From an uncultured Lachnospiraceae bacterium (GTDB lineage Bacteria; Bacillota; Clostridia; Lachnospirales; Lachnospiraceae), in contig CAJTOR010000009.1 of the NCBI GenBank assembly GCA_910577675.1, positions 33,563 through 97,562 of the forward strand: a stretch of 64,000 bases of DNA, read 5' to 3'. Made by a program: the position numbers and the translations under genes. The notes beneath the pieces were generated by a model. The model saw nothing but the letters and a program-made list of their open reading frames with translations. It was not told where the DNA came from and did no database searches. Shown in pieces: positions 8,524-16,799 of the stretch (its first letter is position 1; every line of letters starts with the position of its first letter).

Positions 8524-9561
8524 TTATTCCTCCTCTCCTTCGTCCGCCCCGTCTTCATCGAGGATTTGTTCCTGCATGTCATTTTCCATATTTTGTAAAT
8601 TTTCTTCACTTTGGACTTTCATACTATTTACGTTATTCTTTGTCATCTCAAGGAAGATATCTTCAAGCGAAAGACTATCCATGTTCATACTGTAAATCGG
8701 ACATCTTGCTGATGCAAGGGCATAAAAAACTTCCTCGCGCACATCCAGGCTCCCCTTTGTCCCGATAAAAATGGCTGTTAATCCATCTTCCCCCCGGTCA
8801 AATGTAAGCTCCTCAATCCCGTTGATGGATGAGAGTGCCGCCTCAATCTTCGCTTCATCACCCAAAACCAAAAGTTTTAGGCGCATCGAGCGCTCCAGGT
8901 ACTTAGGCAGGTTTTCCACTCTGTCCATCACCACGAGTTTCCCTTTATTAATAATCATTACGGTATCACAGACTTCACTGATTTCCGAGAGAATATGGGA
9001 GCTGATAATAACCGTATGTTTTCTTGCCAATTCTTTAATCAGGTCGCGGATCTCAATAATCTGCATTGGGTCAAGTCCGACGGTGGGCTCATCCAAGATA
9101 ACAACCTCCGGATACCCCACAATTGCCTGCGCGAGCCCGACGCGCTGCCGATACCCCTTTGACAGATGGCGGATCAGCCGGTCTGCCACATCCGAAACCT
9201 GCGTGCGCACCATAATATCAGAAAGCATGGCTGCCCGCTGCCCCCGCGGCACTTTCTTGACATCCATCACAAATTTCAGGTATTCCCTCACCGTCATATC
9301 CGGATAAACCGGCGGCATTTCCGGAAGATAGCCGATCGCCTTCTTCGCCTCTTCCGGCTCCTCATAAATATCAAAGCCATTGATGGTAACGCTGCCTTCC
9401 GTCATGGAAATATAACCGGTCAGCATATTCATTGTCGTTGATTTCCCCGCGCCGTTCGGTCCTAAGAAACCGAGTATCTGCCCTTTTTCTACGGTAAAAT
9501 TCAAGTGATCCACCGCGACATGGTCACCGTATTTTTTTACCAGATTTTTTACCTCAATCAA
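8524..9561 (-). CDS. ABC transporter ATP-binding protein (GldA-like)
   Basis: 345 residues. Walker A GPNGAGKST at about 35-43, the Q-loop region near 80-95, signature LSKGYRQRVGLAQA at about 134-147, and Walker B VVILDEPTVGLDP. A C-terminal extension of about 100 residues ends in a very acidic tail. It is the first gene of the operon, with AAGGAGG upstream of the ATG. A possible extended -10 TGTTACAAT lies at 9645-9653 without a clear -35. Confidence 0.92.
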   Translation of the reverse strand: MIEVKNLVKKYGDHVAVDHLNFTVEKGQILGFLGPNGAGKSTTMNMLTGYISMTEGSVTINGFDIYEEPEEAKKAIGYLPEMPPVYPDMTVREYLKFVMDVKKVPRGQRAAMLSDIMVRTQVSDVADRLIRHLSKGYRQRVGLAQAIVGYPEVVILDEPTVGLDPMQIIEIRDLIKELARKHTVIISSHILSEISEVCDTVMIINKGKLVVMDRVENLPKYLERSMRLKLLVLGDEAKIEAALSSINGIEELTFDRGEDGLTAIFIGTKGSLDVREEVFYALASARCPIYSMNMDSLSLEDIFLEMTKNNVNSMKVQSEENLQNMENDMQEQILDEDGADEGEEE

Positions 9562-9776
9562 ACTCTTTTCCTCCTTTTTTCTTTACGGGTAACAAAACCC
9601 GCAGCGGCTGGTATTTACTGTCCCGCCGCTTTCCTGCCCGTGCCATTGTAACACGTTTTTGTGAAAACTTGCCGTGGAATATGTGAACATTCTGTGAACC
9701 GCAGGGAGCTTACTTGCTCTCTCCCTGCACGACCCGTACTGCCTTAGCAGACGCTTCCCTGCATGAATCTCTGCAT

Positions 9777-9814
9777 AAAAAGAGGACTGCCGCAGATTCC
9801 CCGCAGCAATCCTC
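9777..9814 (-). terminator. Terminator after dapB
   Basis: On the minus strand GAGGATTGCTGC pairs with GCGGCAGTCCTC, including GU pairs, and a TTTTT run follows. It ends the dapA-dapB transcript just past the dapB stop. Confidence 0.75.
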
Positions 9815-9820
9815 ACTTTC

Positions 9821-10585
9821 CTAAGCTCCGACCACACCCCTCATATCGTACATCCCCGCTTTTTTCCCTGCGAGGAATTTCACTGCCTGTACTGCGCCCG
9901 TGCCAAAAACCTCGCGCGAGTAGGCTGTGTGTTTCAGCTCGATCACCTCGTCGCGCCCTGCAAATATTATCTCGTGTTCCCCCACAATCGTGCCGCCGCG
10001 CACCGCCGAAATCCCGATTTCTTTCGGGTCGCGCGCCTGCCTTCGTCCGCTCCGATCATAAGTGTAATGGTACTGCCCGTCAAGTGCGGTATTGATGCGG
10101 TCTGCAAGCAGCAGTGCCGTGCCGGACGGCGCATCCACCTTACGGTTATGGTGGCGCTCCACAATCTCAATATCAAAGTCCGCCTCCGCAAAAATCTTTG
10201 CCGCTGCTTCCGCCAGCTTTGCCAGCGTATTTATGCCGAGTGACATATTGGCAGAGCGGAGGATTGCAACCTCCCTCGATGCCTGTTCCACCTCGGCAAG
10301 CTGTTCCTCTGAAAATCCCGTTGTGCAGAGCACAATTGCCATCTTCCTCTCCCGGCAGACGCTAAGTAGCTCGGTCAGCCCCTTTGGCGAGGAACAATCA
10401 ACCACAACATCCGCCGAAACCGTGCACTCTCCTAGGTGCTCAAACACCGGGTAGGAATTTCCCCCGTTTTTGCGCGGCATCAGGTCAATTCCCGCCACAA
10501 CCTTTATTTCGCTGTCATTTTCCGCAATCTCCGAAATTACCTGCCCGAGTTTCCCGTTGCAGCCGCGTATTATCAGATTTATCAT
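9821..10585 (-). CDS. dapB: 4-hydroxy-tetrahydrodipicolinate reductase
   Basis: 254 residues from the chosen start. It catalyses the NAD(P)H-dependent reduction step after DapA in lysine/diaminopimelate synthesis. Visible motifs are the N-terminal Rossmann loop RGCNGKLGQV, VDCSSPKGL, the catalytic ERHHNRKVDAPSGTA block and RGGTIVGEHE. The start MINLIIRGC at 10585 is preceded by GGAAGG. A longer frame to 10663 adds 26 residues unlike the family, so it was rejected. It is 84 bp downstream of dapA and shares its lysine riboswitch. Confidence 0.95.
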   Translation of the reverse strand: MINLIIRGCNGKLGQVISEIAENDSEIKVVAGIDLMPRKNGGNSYPVFEHLGECTVSADVVVDCSSPKGLTELLSVCRERKMAIVLCTTGFSEEQLAEVEQASREVAILRSANMSLGINTLAKLAEAAAKIFAEADFDIEIVERHHNRKVDAPSGTALLLADRINTALDGQYHYTYDRSGRRQARDPKEIGISAVRGGTIVGEHEIIFAGRDEVIELKHTAYSREVFGTGAVQAVKFLAGKKAGMYDMRGVVGA

Positions 10586-10669
10586 CCTGGTTCCTTCCTT
10601 TCTATCCTTAAAGCCCATTAATTCCATCTCTTTAGGTTTTTCCCTTTTGCCAGAAAATATCAATCTGCT

Positions 10670-11557
10670 TTATGCGATGAGCCCGACATTTTTCATCTCC
10701 GCATACAGTAACTGCGCATGGGCTTCCTCCATTTCGGTAAGCGGCGAACGAAGCGGTCCCACATTCATTCCCATCTTGTTCAATGCCGCCTTAACCGGTA
10801 TCGGGTTGACTTCGGAAAATAAAGCCCTGATCAGCGGCAGATATTTTAGCTGGAGTTCAAGGCTGCCCTGTGTATCGCCCGCCAGGTACTTTGCGACAAT
10901 ATCATGTGTTTCGCGCGGCACTACATTGGAGAGTACCGATATAACGCCCTTTCCGCCGAGCGAGAGCACCGGCACAATGGACTCGTCATTGCCCGAATAA
11001 ATATCAAGCTTATCCCCGCACAACAGCACGGTCTGGGCTACCTGGCTGATATTTCCGGTCGCTTCTTTCATTGCCACAATATTATCCACATTTTTTGCAA
11101 GGTAAGCCGCAGTTTCCGGCTGGATATTACACCCAGTGCGAGATGGCACATTGTAGAGGATGATCGGCAGGTCTGCCGCCTTTGCAATCTCGGTAAAATG
11201 ACGGATCAGCCCGTTCTGCGTTGCCTTATTATAGTACGGTGTCACAAGCAAAAGACCGTCCGCTCCGTCGTTTCTTGCCTGTTTGGATAGATAGACCGCC
11301 GTTTCCGTGCAGTTTGAACCCGTGCCTGCCACAACCGGCACGCGCTTATTTACATGCTGCACCGTATAGCGGATACACTCGATATGTTCTTCATGCGACA
11401 GCGTGGACGCTTCCCCCGTAGTCCCGCAGATAATGATACTATCCGTACCGTTCTCGATCTGGAAATCAATCAGCTCCCCGAGCTTATCAAAATTGACCTC
11501 CCCGTTTTCCTTCATCGGTGTAACAATTGCAACACCAGCACCCTCAAAAATTGCCAT
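10670..11557 (-). CDS. dapA: 4-hydroxy-tetrahydrodipicolinate synthase
   Basis: 295 residues, the usual length. It condenses pyruvate with aspartate semialdehyde. Key signatures are CGTTGEASTLSHEEH near 44-58, VAGTGSN, the YNVPSRTG loop with its catalytic tyrosine, and MKEATGN with the Schiff-base lysine. The gene is first in a dapA-dapB operon whose long leader carries a lysine riboswitch and an intrinsic terminator. Expression should therefore fall when lysine is abundant. Confidence 0.96.
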   Translation of the reverse strand: MAIFEGAGVAIVTPMKENGEVNFDKLGELIDFQIENGTDSIIICGTTGEASTLSHEEHIECIRYTVQHVNKRVPVVAGTGSNCTETAVYLSKQARNDGADGLLLVTPYYNKATQNGLIRHFTEIAKAADLPIILYNVPSRTGCNIQPETAAYLAKNVDNIVAMKEATGNISQVAQTVLLCGDKLDIYSGNDESIVPVLSLGGKGVISVLSNVVPRETHDIVAKYLAGDTQGSLELQLKYLPLIRALFSEVNPIPVKAALNKMGMNVGPLRSPLTEMEEAHAQLLYAEMKNVGLIA

Positions 11558-11675
11558 AATCCTACATCCTTTCTTTCCAATATTAACGAAGTAGAAACCA
11601 CATCAAATCCCGTCAGCAAACTACCCGCATATTTCCAGCCCACAAGGCAAATATACTTCAAAGCCCCACATGCAC

Positions 11676-11703
11676 AAAAAAAAGCCGACACGGATTGCCG
11701 ACT
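11676..11703 (-). terminator. Riboswitch-controlled terminator
   Basis: AGTCGGC and GTCGGCT pair (two GU pairs) around a 7-base loop and are followed by eight U residues on the minus strand. It lies between the lysine aptamer and dapA, consistent with control by transcription attenuation. Confidence 0.75.
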
Positions 11704-11769
11704 GAAACACTGCCCACCAACTCGGATGTAGCATAACAAAACCCTGCGAAGCCGCAGCAGTTTCATTTT

Positions 11770-11966
11770 CCCAGTAGCTCTCCACCGCAGAGGAAACCAA
11801 CCTGGCATCCTCCCCAATGACAGTGACCGGACTCTTCATCCGCCCCCCAGCCTGCAAGGTTTCAGGAACCCTGCATCTTCGGCATCTCATCCTTTCTCCT
11901 GCATTCCTCTATGCCTGACATATCCCGCAGTTTACTCTTAATCGATGCGCCTCTACCTCTATGCAT
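11770..11966 (-). ncRNA. Lysine riboswitch (L box) upstream of dapA
   Basis: The minus-strand leader holds the lysine aptamer landmarks in the right order: GTAGAGGCGC, TTAAGAGTA, GATGCCGAAG, GTCACTGTCATT and a closing GGAGAGCTACTG. The GTAG/CTAC ends can form the P1 stem. A U-tailed terminator follows at 11676-11703 and dapA begins about 120 bp later. In the riboswitch-bound state the terminator is expected to form. Confidence 0.85.
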
Positions 11967-11976
11967 TTATGTTTCT

Positions 11977-12005
11977 ATCTTATCATTCCATGTCTGCCTT
12001 GTCAA
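11977..12005 (-). promoter_or_regulatory. Promoter of the lysine riboswitch-dapA-dapB transcript
   Basis: TTGACA (12000-12005), a 17-bp spacer and TAAGAT (11977-11982) on the minus strand place the start near 11970, just before the aptamer. The rest of the 574-bp gap up to 12131 holds only a hairpin at 12051-12082 (GGGAGAATGAAC with GTTCATTCCCCC). It has no U-run and may end the upstream SSB-like transcript. Confidence 0.75.
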
Positions 12006-12131
12006 CTACTTTTTTTAATATCCACTCTCTATGTGGATTTGCATACGCCTGGGAGAATGAACTCCCCATGGTTCATTCCCCCATAAGAAAAGGCTCCCTC
12101 ACAAAATCCCTTTCTCCTCTCATTGCCCTCT

Positions 12132-12794
12132 TCACATTTCTTTCGTCGAAGCAACCGGCGTTTCGTCCTTCTCAATCAGATCGAGCTTGCTGACACTTAC
12201 CTCGTAAGCCACACGCTTCTCAAACTCCGTATCGCTGAGCTTCTTCTGGTACTCCCTGCTCTGGATACGCCCCCATACCTGAAGGTGTGCCCCCACCTCG
12301 AAATTATCCGCAAATCTCGCATTGCGCCCCCAGCAGATGCATGGGATATAATCCGATTTTCCGTAAGGACGGTTTACCGCAAGCAGGATGTCCGCAATTT
12401 CCCTGCCAAGCGGTGTCTTGCGGTATACCGGAGGCTTGCAAACAAAGCCGTCCAGATATATGTAGTTCGGCTTATGCTCTCCCTCCGCATGCTCCATCAC
12501 CTTCACTTCCCTCGCAAATACCGAGAGAACAAGGCGATTCTTGTTGTCTTCGTGGCGGTTGTAGGAGCGGAACTGCCCATTGATTTCCACAAATTTTCCC
12601 TTGCAGGACTCCTTCACATTGATCAGACGCTCCGAAACCATAACCGGGATGACATCATAAGTGTCACTGAGGCGGTTTACGGATATTTCCATCAAGTAGA
12701 ACCCTTCCCCGAATACATCGTGGCTGTAAGTAAATTCGCTTACAACTTCCCCTGCCACTGTTACCTGATTGTTGTCAAATACTTTATCTGTCAT
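12132..12794 (-). CDS. SSB-like protein with two OB-fold domains
   Basis: 220 residues. Two single-stranded-DNA-binding-like halves are visible. Residues about 1-105 begin NNQVTVAGEVVSEFTYSH and contain the SERLINVKESCKGKFVEINGQFRSY strand pattern. Residues about 110-205 contain YIYLDGFVCKPPVYRKTPLGREIADILLAVNR followed by DYIPCICWGRNARFA and GAHLQVWGRIQSREYQK, which is the classic SSB core. The protein lacks the acidic C-terminal tip of housekeeping SSB. It may be a paralogue used with other DNA-transaction proteins. AGAGAGG precedes the ATG and a plausible promoter lies about 190 bp upstream, leaving a long leader. Confidence 0.75.
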   Translation of the reverse strand: MTDKVFDNNQVTVAGEVVSEFTYSHDVFGEGFYLMEISVNRLSDTYDVIPVMVSERLINVKESCKGKFVEINGQFRSYNRHEDNKNRLVLSVFAREVKVMEHAEGEHKPNYIYLDGFVCKPPVYRKTPLGREIADILLAVNRPYGKSDYIPCICWGRNARFADNFEVGAHLQVWGRIQSREYQKKLSDTEFEKRVAYEVSVSKLDLIEKDETPVASTKEM

Positions 12795-12986
12795 ATTTAA
12801 CCTCTCTTTCCTTTGGTTCGTTAGAATTTCCTCGTAAACAAAGTATTCTCACGGGTACTATTATATGTGGAAATAATTGGAATTTCAAGTCCTTTCCATC
12901 GTAATTTTCTCCCATAGTAATACACTGTCTGGCATTTTTCGTTCCGACTCCCCATGAATCGACGTAATCTATTATAAACTGATGCC

Positions 12987-13016
12987 ATTATACACCATTC
13001 GCGTGTGAAAACGCAA
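12987..13016 (-). promoter_or_regulatory. Promoter of the SSB-like gene
   Basis: TTGCGT (13011-13016), an 18-bp spacer and a perfect TATAAT (12987-12992) on the minus strand. The transcript would have a leader of about 185 nt. Confidence 0.55.
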
Positions 13017-13263
13017 TGCTTTTTCAACTTTTTTAGTCCTTTTTCATCATTCTTTTATTTTTTGTTCTTTTTCAGGATACGAATTACTTAATTTTTGCTT
13101 TTATTTGTAAATATATTCCATTTTCATCTTCTTCATTCTATAAATTATATTTTATTTCCATATATTCCTAACTATTTATAATATCATTTTGTCCATTTTC
13201 TCATGCTTTCGACGTACAATTTCAGAAAAACTAAACAAAATTTTTTACCTTACCGAAAAAAAC

Positions 13264-13291
13264 TTGTAAAATCGTTATAATATGGTAATAT
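13264..13291 (+). promoter_or_regulatory. Possible typA promoter
   Basis: TTGTAA, a 16-bp spacer and TAATAT, with an overlapping TATAAT at 13276-13281, about 50 bp before typA. Either -10 could be used. Confidence 0.45.
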
Positions 13292-13341
13292 GTATGTTGT
13301 GATTTATAGGGTTATTATATAAGGAAGAAACGAGGGAACTT

Positions 13342-15168
13342 ATGAAAATCAAACGTGAAGATATCCGCAACATTGCAATTATTGCCCATGTTGACCATGG
13401 CAAGACAACTCTGGTCGATGAACTGCTAAAGCAAAGCGGCGTGTTCCGCACAAACCAGGTGGTTGAAGAACGGGTTATGGATTCCGGCGACATTGAGCGA
13501 GAGCGCGGCATCACCATCCTTGCCAAGAACACAGCCATCAACTATAACGGTGTTAAAATCAATATTATCGATACGCCCGGACACGCAGATTTTGGCGGCG
13601 AGGTGGAGCGCGTCCTGAAAATGGTAAACGGGGTTGTCCTTGTGGTCGATGCATTTGAGGGCGCTATGCCCCAGACAAAGTTTGTATTGAAAAAGGCTCT
13701 TGAATTGGAGCTGCCGGTTATCGTATGTATCAACAAGATAGACCGCCCGGAGGCAAGACCCAGGGAAGTGATCGACGAAGTGCTGGAACTTTTTATCGAA
13801 CTGGACGCAAACGACGAGCAGCTTGACTGCCCTTTTGTCTTCGCCTCAGCAAAAACTGGTGTTGCCATCCTTGAACTGGAGGATAAACCGGAGAGCATGA
13901 AACCCCTGTTTGAAACCATCCTCGATTACATCCCGGCACCGGAAGGCGACCCGGAGGAAGGAACCCAGATTCTAATCAGCACAATCGATTACAATGAATA
14001 TGTTGGGCGCATTGGTATCGGCAAGGTCGATAACGGCAAAGTAAAAGTCAACCAGGACGTGGTTATCGTAAACCACCACGACCCGGACAAGAGCAAGCGC
14101 GTTAAAATCAGCAAATTGTATGAGTTTGAAGGTTTAAAGAAAGTGGAAGTGGCAGAGGCTGGCATCGGTGCCATTGTCGCAATCTCCGGTATTCCGGATA
14201 TCCATATCGGCGACACGATCTGCTCCGTTGAACATCCTGCCCCAATCCCGTTCCAGAAAATATCCGAGCCTACAATCGCAATGAATTTTATTGTGAATGA
14301 CAGTCCTCTTGCAGGTCAGGAGGGTAAATTTGTCACTTCCCGCCACCTGCGCGACCGTCTTTTCCGCGAATTGAATACGGACGTTTCCCTGCGCGTGGAA
14401 GAAACGGATACAACGGAAGCTTTCAAGGTTTCAGGGCGCGGTGAACTGCACCTGTCAGTCCTGATTGAAAATATGCGCCGCGAGGGCTACGAATTTGCAG
14501 TCAGCAAGGCGGAAGTTCTCTACCGCACGGATGAGGATGGCAAAAAGACCGAGCCGATGGAGCGCGCTTTTGTCGATGTACCGGAGGAATTTTCCGGCAC
14601 AGTCATCCAGAAACTCTCCGAGCGCAAAGGTGAACTCCTCGGCATGTCCACTGCAAACGGCGGCTACACACGCCTTGAATTTCTGATTCCCGCCAGAGGT
14701 TTGATCGGATACCGCGGCGAGTTTTTAACGGACACGAAGGGCAACGGTATCTTAAATACCTCCTTTGAGGGTTACAACCCATACAAGGGCGATATCCAGT
14801 ACAGAAAAACCGGCAGCCTGATTGCCTTTGAATCCGGTGAAGCCATTACTTACGGACTTTTTAACGCGCAGGAGCGAGGCACACTCTTTATTTCCCCCGG
14901 CGAGAAAGTATATGCTGGTATGGTGATTGGCCAGAACGGAAAGACGGAGGATGTCGAGGTGAATGTCTGCAAGAAAAAACAGTTGACCAACACGCGCTCC
15001 TCCAGTGCCGATGAAGCGCTCCGTCTCGTCCCGCCAAGAGTGTTAAGCCTTGAGCAGGCTCTCGAATTTATTGATACGGACGAACTTTTGGAGGTCACAC
15101 CAAAATCCCTGCGCATCCGCAAAAAAATTCTTGATCCGCTGATGAGAAAGAGAGCACAAAGAAAATAA
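13342..15168 (+). CDS. typA: Translational GTPase TypA/BipA
   Basis: 608 residues, the usual length. It is a ribosome-associated GTPase of the EF-G type involved in ribosome assembly and stress adaptation. The G motifs are [10 protein letters not shown] (about 13-22), [15 protein letters not shown] and [10 protein letters not shown]. The C-terminal half has the [24 protein letters not shown] block and the TypA-specific [18 protein letters not shown]. The start follows AGGAAGAAACGAGGG. It stands alone on the plus strand, with hairpin-rich DNA after the stop. Confidence 0.96.
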   Translation: MKIKREDIRNIAIIAHVDHGKTTLVDELLKQSGVFRTNQVVEERVMDSGDIERERGITILAKNTAINYNGVKINIIDTPGHADFGGEVERVLKMVNGVVLVVDAFEGAMPQTKFVLKKALELELPVIVCINKIDRPEARPREVIDEVLELFIELDANDEQLDCPFVFASAKTGVAILELEDKPESMKPLFETILDYIPAPEGDPEEGTQILISTIDYNEYVGRIGIGKVDNGKVKVNQDVVIVNHHDPDKSKRVKISKLYEFEGLKKVEVAEAGIGAIVAISGIPDIHIGDTICSVEHPAPIPFQKISEPTIAMNFIVNDSPLAGQEGKFVTSRHLRDRLFRELNTDVSLRVEETDTTEAFKVSGRGELHLSVLIENMRREGYEFAVSKAEVLYRTDEDGKKTEPMERAFVDVPEEFSGTVIQKLSERKGELLGMSTANGGYTRLEFLIPARGLIGYRGEFLTDTKGNGILNTSFEGYNPYKGDIQYRKTGSLIAFESGEAITYGLFNAQERGTLFISPGEKVYAGMVIGQNGKTEDVEVNVCKKKQLTNTRSSSADEALRLVPPRVLSLEQALEFIDTDELLEVTPKSLRIRKKILDPLMRKRAQRK

Positions 15169-15222
15169 TGTGAAAGGGGCGTGGGGTTGGTTAAGGGGGG
15201 TGGGGAGCGACCCCTTTCACAT
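15168..15222. repeat. Hairpin-forming repeat with G-rich loop after typA
   Basis: ATGTGAAAGGGGC overlaps the typA stop and is mirrored by CCCCTTTCACAT at 15211-15222. The loop is nearly all G and T, with runs of four, six and four G, so a G-quadruplex is possible. The same TGTGAAAGGGGC word occurs around 23381-23453 near mcsB. Confidence 0.6.
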
Positions 15223-15225
15223 GGA

Positions 15226-15265
15226 AGAACGAGAATGAACCCTGTAGGGGTTCATTCTCGTTCTT
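15226..15265. repeat. Long hairpin downstream of typA
   Basis: AGAACGAGAATGAACC pairs with GGTTCATTCTCGTTCT around a short CTGTAGG-type loop. No strong U-run follows, so termination efficiency is uncertain. It is the likely 3' end of the typA transcript. Confidence 0.55.
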
Positions 15266-15460
15266 CTGGGCGGGAGCAATGACTGTTTTGGCTCCGCGGT
15301 TGGGTTTGGCTTGCTCGGTGCTTTACTTTTGGGCTTGGGAGTTTGCTTTGGGGGGCTTTGTGGCTCGTTTGCCTTGGTGGGTGCTTTTTTTTGGGGGCTT
15401 GATACACAGCTTTGTGGGTTGGGGAAATTTGTGCTGTAGGTGAGGAGTGTTTGAAAAGAA
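15266..15460. other. Strand-biased G+T-rich low-complexity stretch
   Basis: From about 15275 to 15430 the plus strand is almost devoid of C and A, with many GGG and TTT runs. No gene is supported. The minus-strand frame through it is proline/lysine low complexity and begins inside the tRNA gene. Confidence 0.5.
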
Positions 15461-15463
15461 ATG

Positions 15464-15495
15464 AAAAAGCCCGGAGTTTTAAAACTCCGGGCTTT
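15464..15495 (-). terminator. Terminator of tRNA-Trp transcript
   Basis: AAAAGCCCGGAGTTTT and AAAACTCCGGGCTTTT form a perfect hairpin with T-runs in both directions, 5 bp past the tRNA 3' end. Confidence 0.85.
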
Positions 15496-15499
15496 TGGT

Positions 15500-15571
15500 A
15501 CAGGGGTAGAAGGATTCGAACCCTCATTAACGGTTTTGGAGACCGGCATCCTACCCTTGGAAGATACCCCT
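15500..15571 (-). tRNA. trnW: tRNA-Trp (CCA anticodon)
   Basis: The minus strand folds as a cloverleaf: acceptor AGGGGTA with TACCCCT, discriminator G, anticodon loop CTCCAAA with anticodon CCA, and T-loop GGTTCGAATCC. The CCA tail is not encoded. A consensus promoter and a perfect terminator flank it, so it is a single-gene transcript. Confidence 0.93.
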
Positions 15572-15593
15572 ATGCATTTCTAAATGCTTATTC

Positions 15594-15622
15594 AGTATAC
15601 TGCAATTTATTGGAATTGTCAA
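15594..15622 (-). promoter_or_regulatory. tRNA-Trp promoter
   Basis: Perfect TTGACA (15617-15622), a 17-bp spacer and TATACT (15594-15599) on the minus strand, about 23 bp before the tRNA. Confidence 0.85.
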
Positions 15623-15710
15623 GATTTTTTTTGTTTTTTCTTAAAAAAACAAAAACGGCAGGAAGGTATGCCTCCCCGCCGCGTTTTACCTGCCTCTTAA
15701 AGTATGCCAA

Positions 15711-15932
15711 CTAGCAGGCAAATTTCTGGCAGAGCTGATGGAACTGCGGGTTCTCACCGTGCATTGCTACCAGTACCGGAAGCGATGCAAGGCTTAATAC
15801 GCCGAGAAATGATTTCGCATCCACAATCACTTTATTATAAGTTACGTCGATGTCAAAATCACACTTTGTCGCCGCAGCAACAAACTCTTTCACATCATCC
15901 ACACGATTGAATTTCACCAGATTCTTTTCCAT
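15711..15932 (-). CDS. HPr-like protein lacking the catalytic histidine
   Basis: 73 residues from the ATG at 15932, which has AGGTGAG upstream; a GTG three codons earlier is possible. The segment VDAKSFLGVLSLASL closely resembles the KSIMGVMSL region of PTS phosphocarrier HPr, including the serine phosphorylated by HPr kinase. The N-terminal GLHARPA motif with the histidine that carries phosphate from Enzyme I is absent; FNRVDDVKEFV stands in its place. It therefore cannot act as a normal phosphocarrier. A regulatory, Crh-like role is possible but inferred only from the serine region. It has its own strong promoter. Confidence 0.75.
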   Translation of the reverse strand: MEKNLVKFNRVDDVKEFVAAATKCDFDIDVTYNKVIVDAKSFLGVLSLASLPVLVAMHGENPQFHQLCQKFAC

Positions 15933-15964
15933 AATTCTCACCTCAACTTTCTGGAAGTATGATA

Positions 15965-15993
15965 TTTATACCACGTTTTCCATTCTACGTCAA
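15965..15993 (-). promoter_or_regulatory. Promoter of the HPr-like gene
   Basis: TTGACG (15988-15993), a 17-bp spacer and TATAAA (15965-15970) on the minus strand, ending about 33 bp before the ATG. Confidence 0.7.
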
Positions 15994-16199
15994 CAGTGAG
16001 TTTTTTGTTCCATTTATGGGTTATAGCACCTGAAAATTTGTTGGATTTGCAAAATCACCCGGGTGCTCCCATAGATAATTTAGCAAATATGCCCAATATG
16101 TAACAACACTCCCGGGCAGTGTACTCTGCGTTTTTTCCCTGATAGGCAAAATACGAAAAATATTTTCGTGAATTTTCGCAAAAGGCAGCCTTTTTAAAG

Positions 16200-16769
16200 T
16201 TAATCTTTCAGATGATGGATAAGATCATAGGTGGTCGGCATATAAAGCTCCGGTATTTCTGTCCACTCACCACCGAACATTCTCTGTGCAAAAATATGGC
16301 AGACTTTATCAAAAACGGACTTCGTGTACTTTATCATCATAAGGGCGGCGATATGGTCAAATGTCACAGGTGGGATGGCATATCCCCAGGTACTCCTGTC
16401 ATTTGGCAAAAAGCGCAGCTCACTCACGCAGAATGGCGTGATTTCATATTCCCGATCCTTTGACTCATCCCTGCAAAAAATATGCAGATACTGTGTCTGC
16501 CCGTCAACCTGGCACTCAAGCACACACCTTTCCTGCTCCTTGGCATTTTTCATCCCATCAACCAGCAGCAGCGGCTGCCCCTCGCCGCCCGGCATCTGAG
16601 GTACGTTCGTGCTGTATTTAAATTCACGCTTCTGGTCAGTCTGTAAAAGGTTAATCAGCCGGTCAATACTTGACTGGTCCATCACCTCCTCGCCAACCTT
16701 ACTTTTCTGCAAAAAGTTCAGCAAGGTATCGATTTCCGTCTGTGAAAGTAAAGCCATGTTCTGATTCAT
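16200..16769 (-). CDS. Uncharacterised protein with duplicated FliM-like EIDxLL motif
   Basis: 189 residues, no signal peptide or membrane segment. Residues 9-21 (SQTEIDTLLNFLQ) look like the N-terminal CheY-binding motif of FliM/FliN (LSQ-E-EIDALL). Residues 31-43 (DQSSIDRLINLLQ) repeat the pattern 22 residues later. The remainder, with CRDESKDREYEITPFCVSELRFL and a tyrosine/histidine-rich C-terminus, is not recognised. It lies 30 bp downstream of the M14 carboxypeptidase gene and is probably cotranscribed with it. No flagellar or chemotaxis gene is in the window, so the resemblance may be convergent. Function unknown. Confidence 0.7.
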   Translation of the reverse strand: MNQNMALLSQTEIDTLLNFLQKSKVGEEVMDQSSIDRLINLLQTDQKREFKYSTNVPQMPGGEGQPLLLVDGMKNAKEQERCVLECQVDGQTQYLHIFCRDESKDREYEITPFCVSELRFLPNDRSTWGYAIPPVTFDHIAALMMIKYTKSVFDKVCHIFAQRMFGGEWTEIPELYMPTTYDLIHHLKD

Positions 16770-16799
16770 AATCTATTACCATCCTTTCCTTATATGCAA

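Larger units (their letters stand above)
12795..13341. other. Divergent AT-rich intergenic region between the SSB-like gene and typA
   Basis: A 547-bp gap with no convincing gene. It holds a minus-strand promoter near 12987-13016 and a plus-strand promoter near 13264-13291. The stretch 13030-13260 is strongly AT-rich without a visible hairpin or repeat. Confidence 0.6.

Noticed and set aside
11512-11890. Two minus-strand open frames upstream of dapA
   Set aside because: They overlap the lysine riboswitch and its terminator and have no ribosome sites.
12821-13027. Minus-strand open frame of 68 codons in the leader of the SSB-like gene
   Set aside because: Its likely start codons lie inside or upstream of the promoter at 12987-13016; no ribosome site and no recognisable sequence.
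15217-15549. Minus-strand proline/lysine-rich open frame after typA
   Set aside because: It begins within tRNA-Trp and crosses the terminator; the composition comes from the strand-biased DNA, not from a gene.
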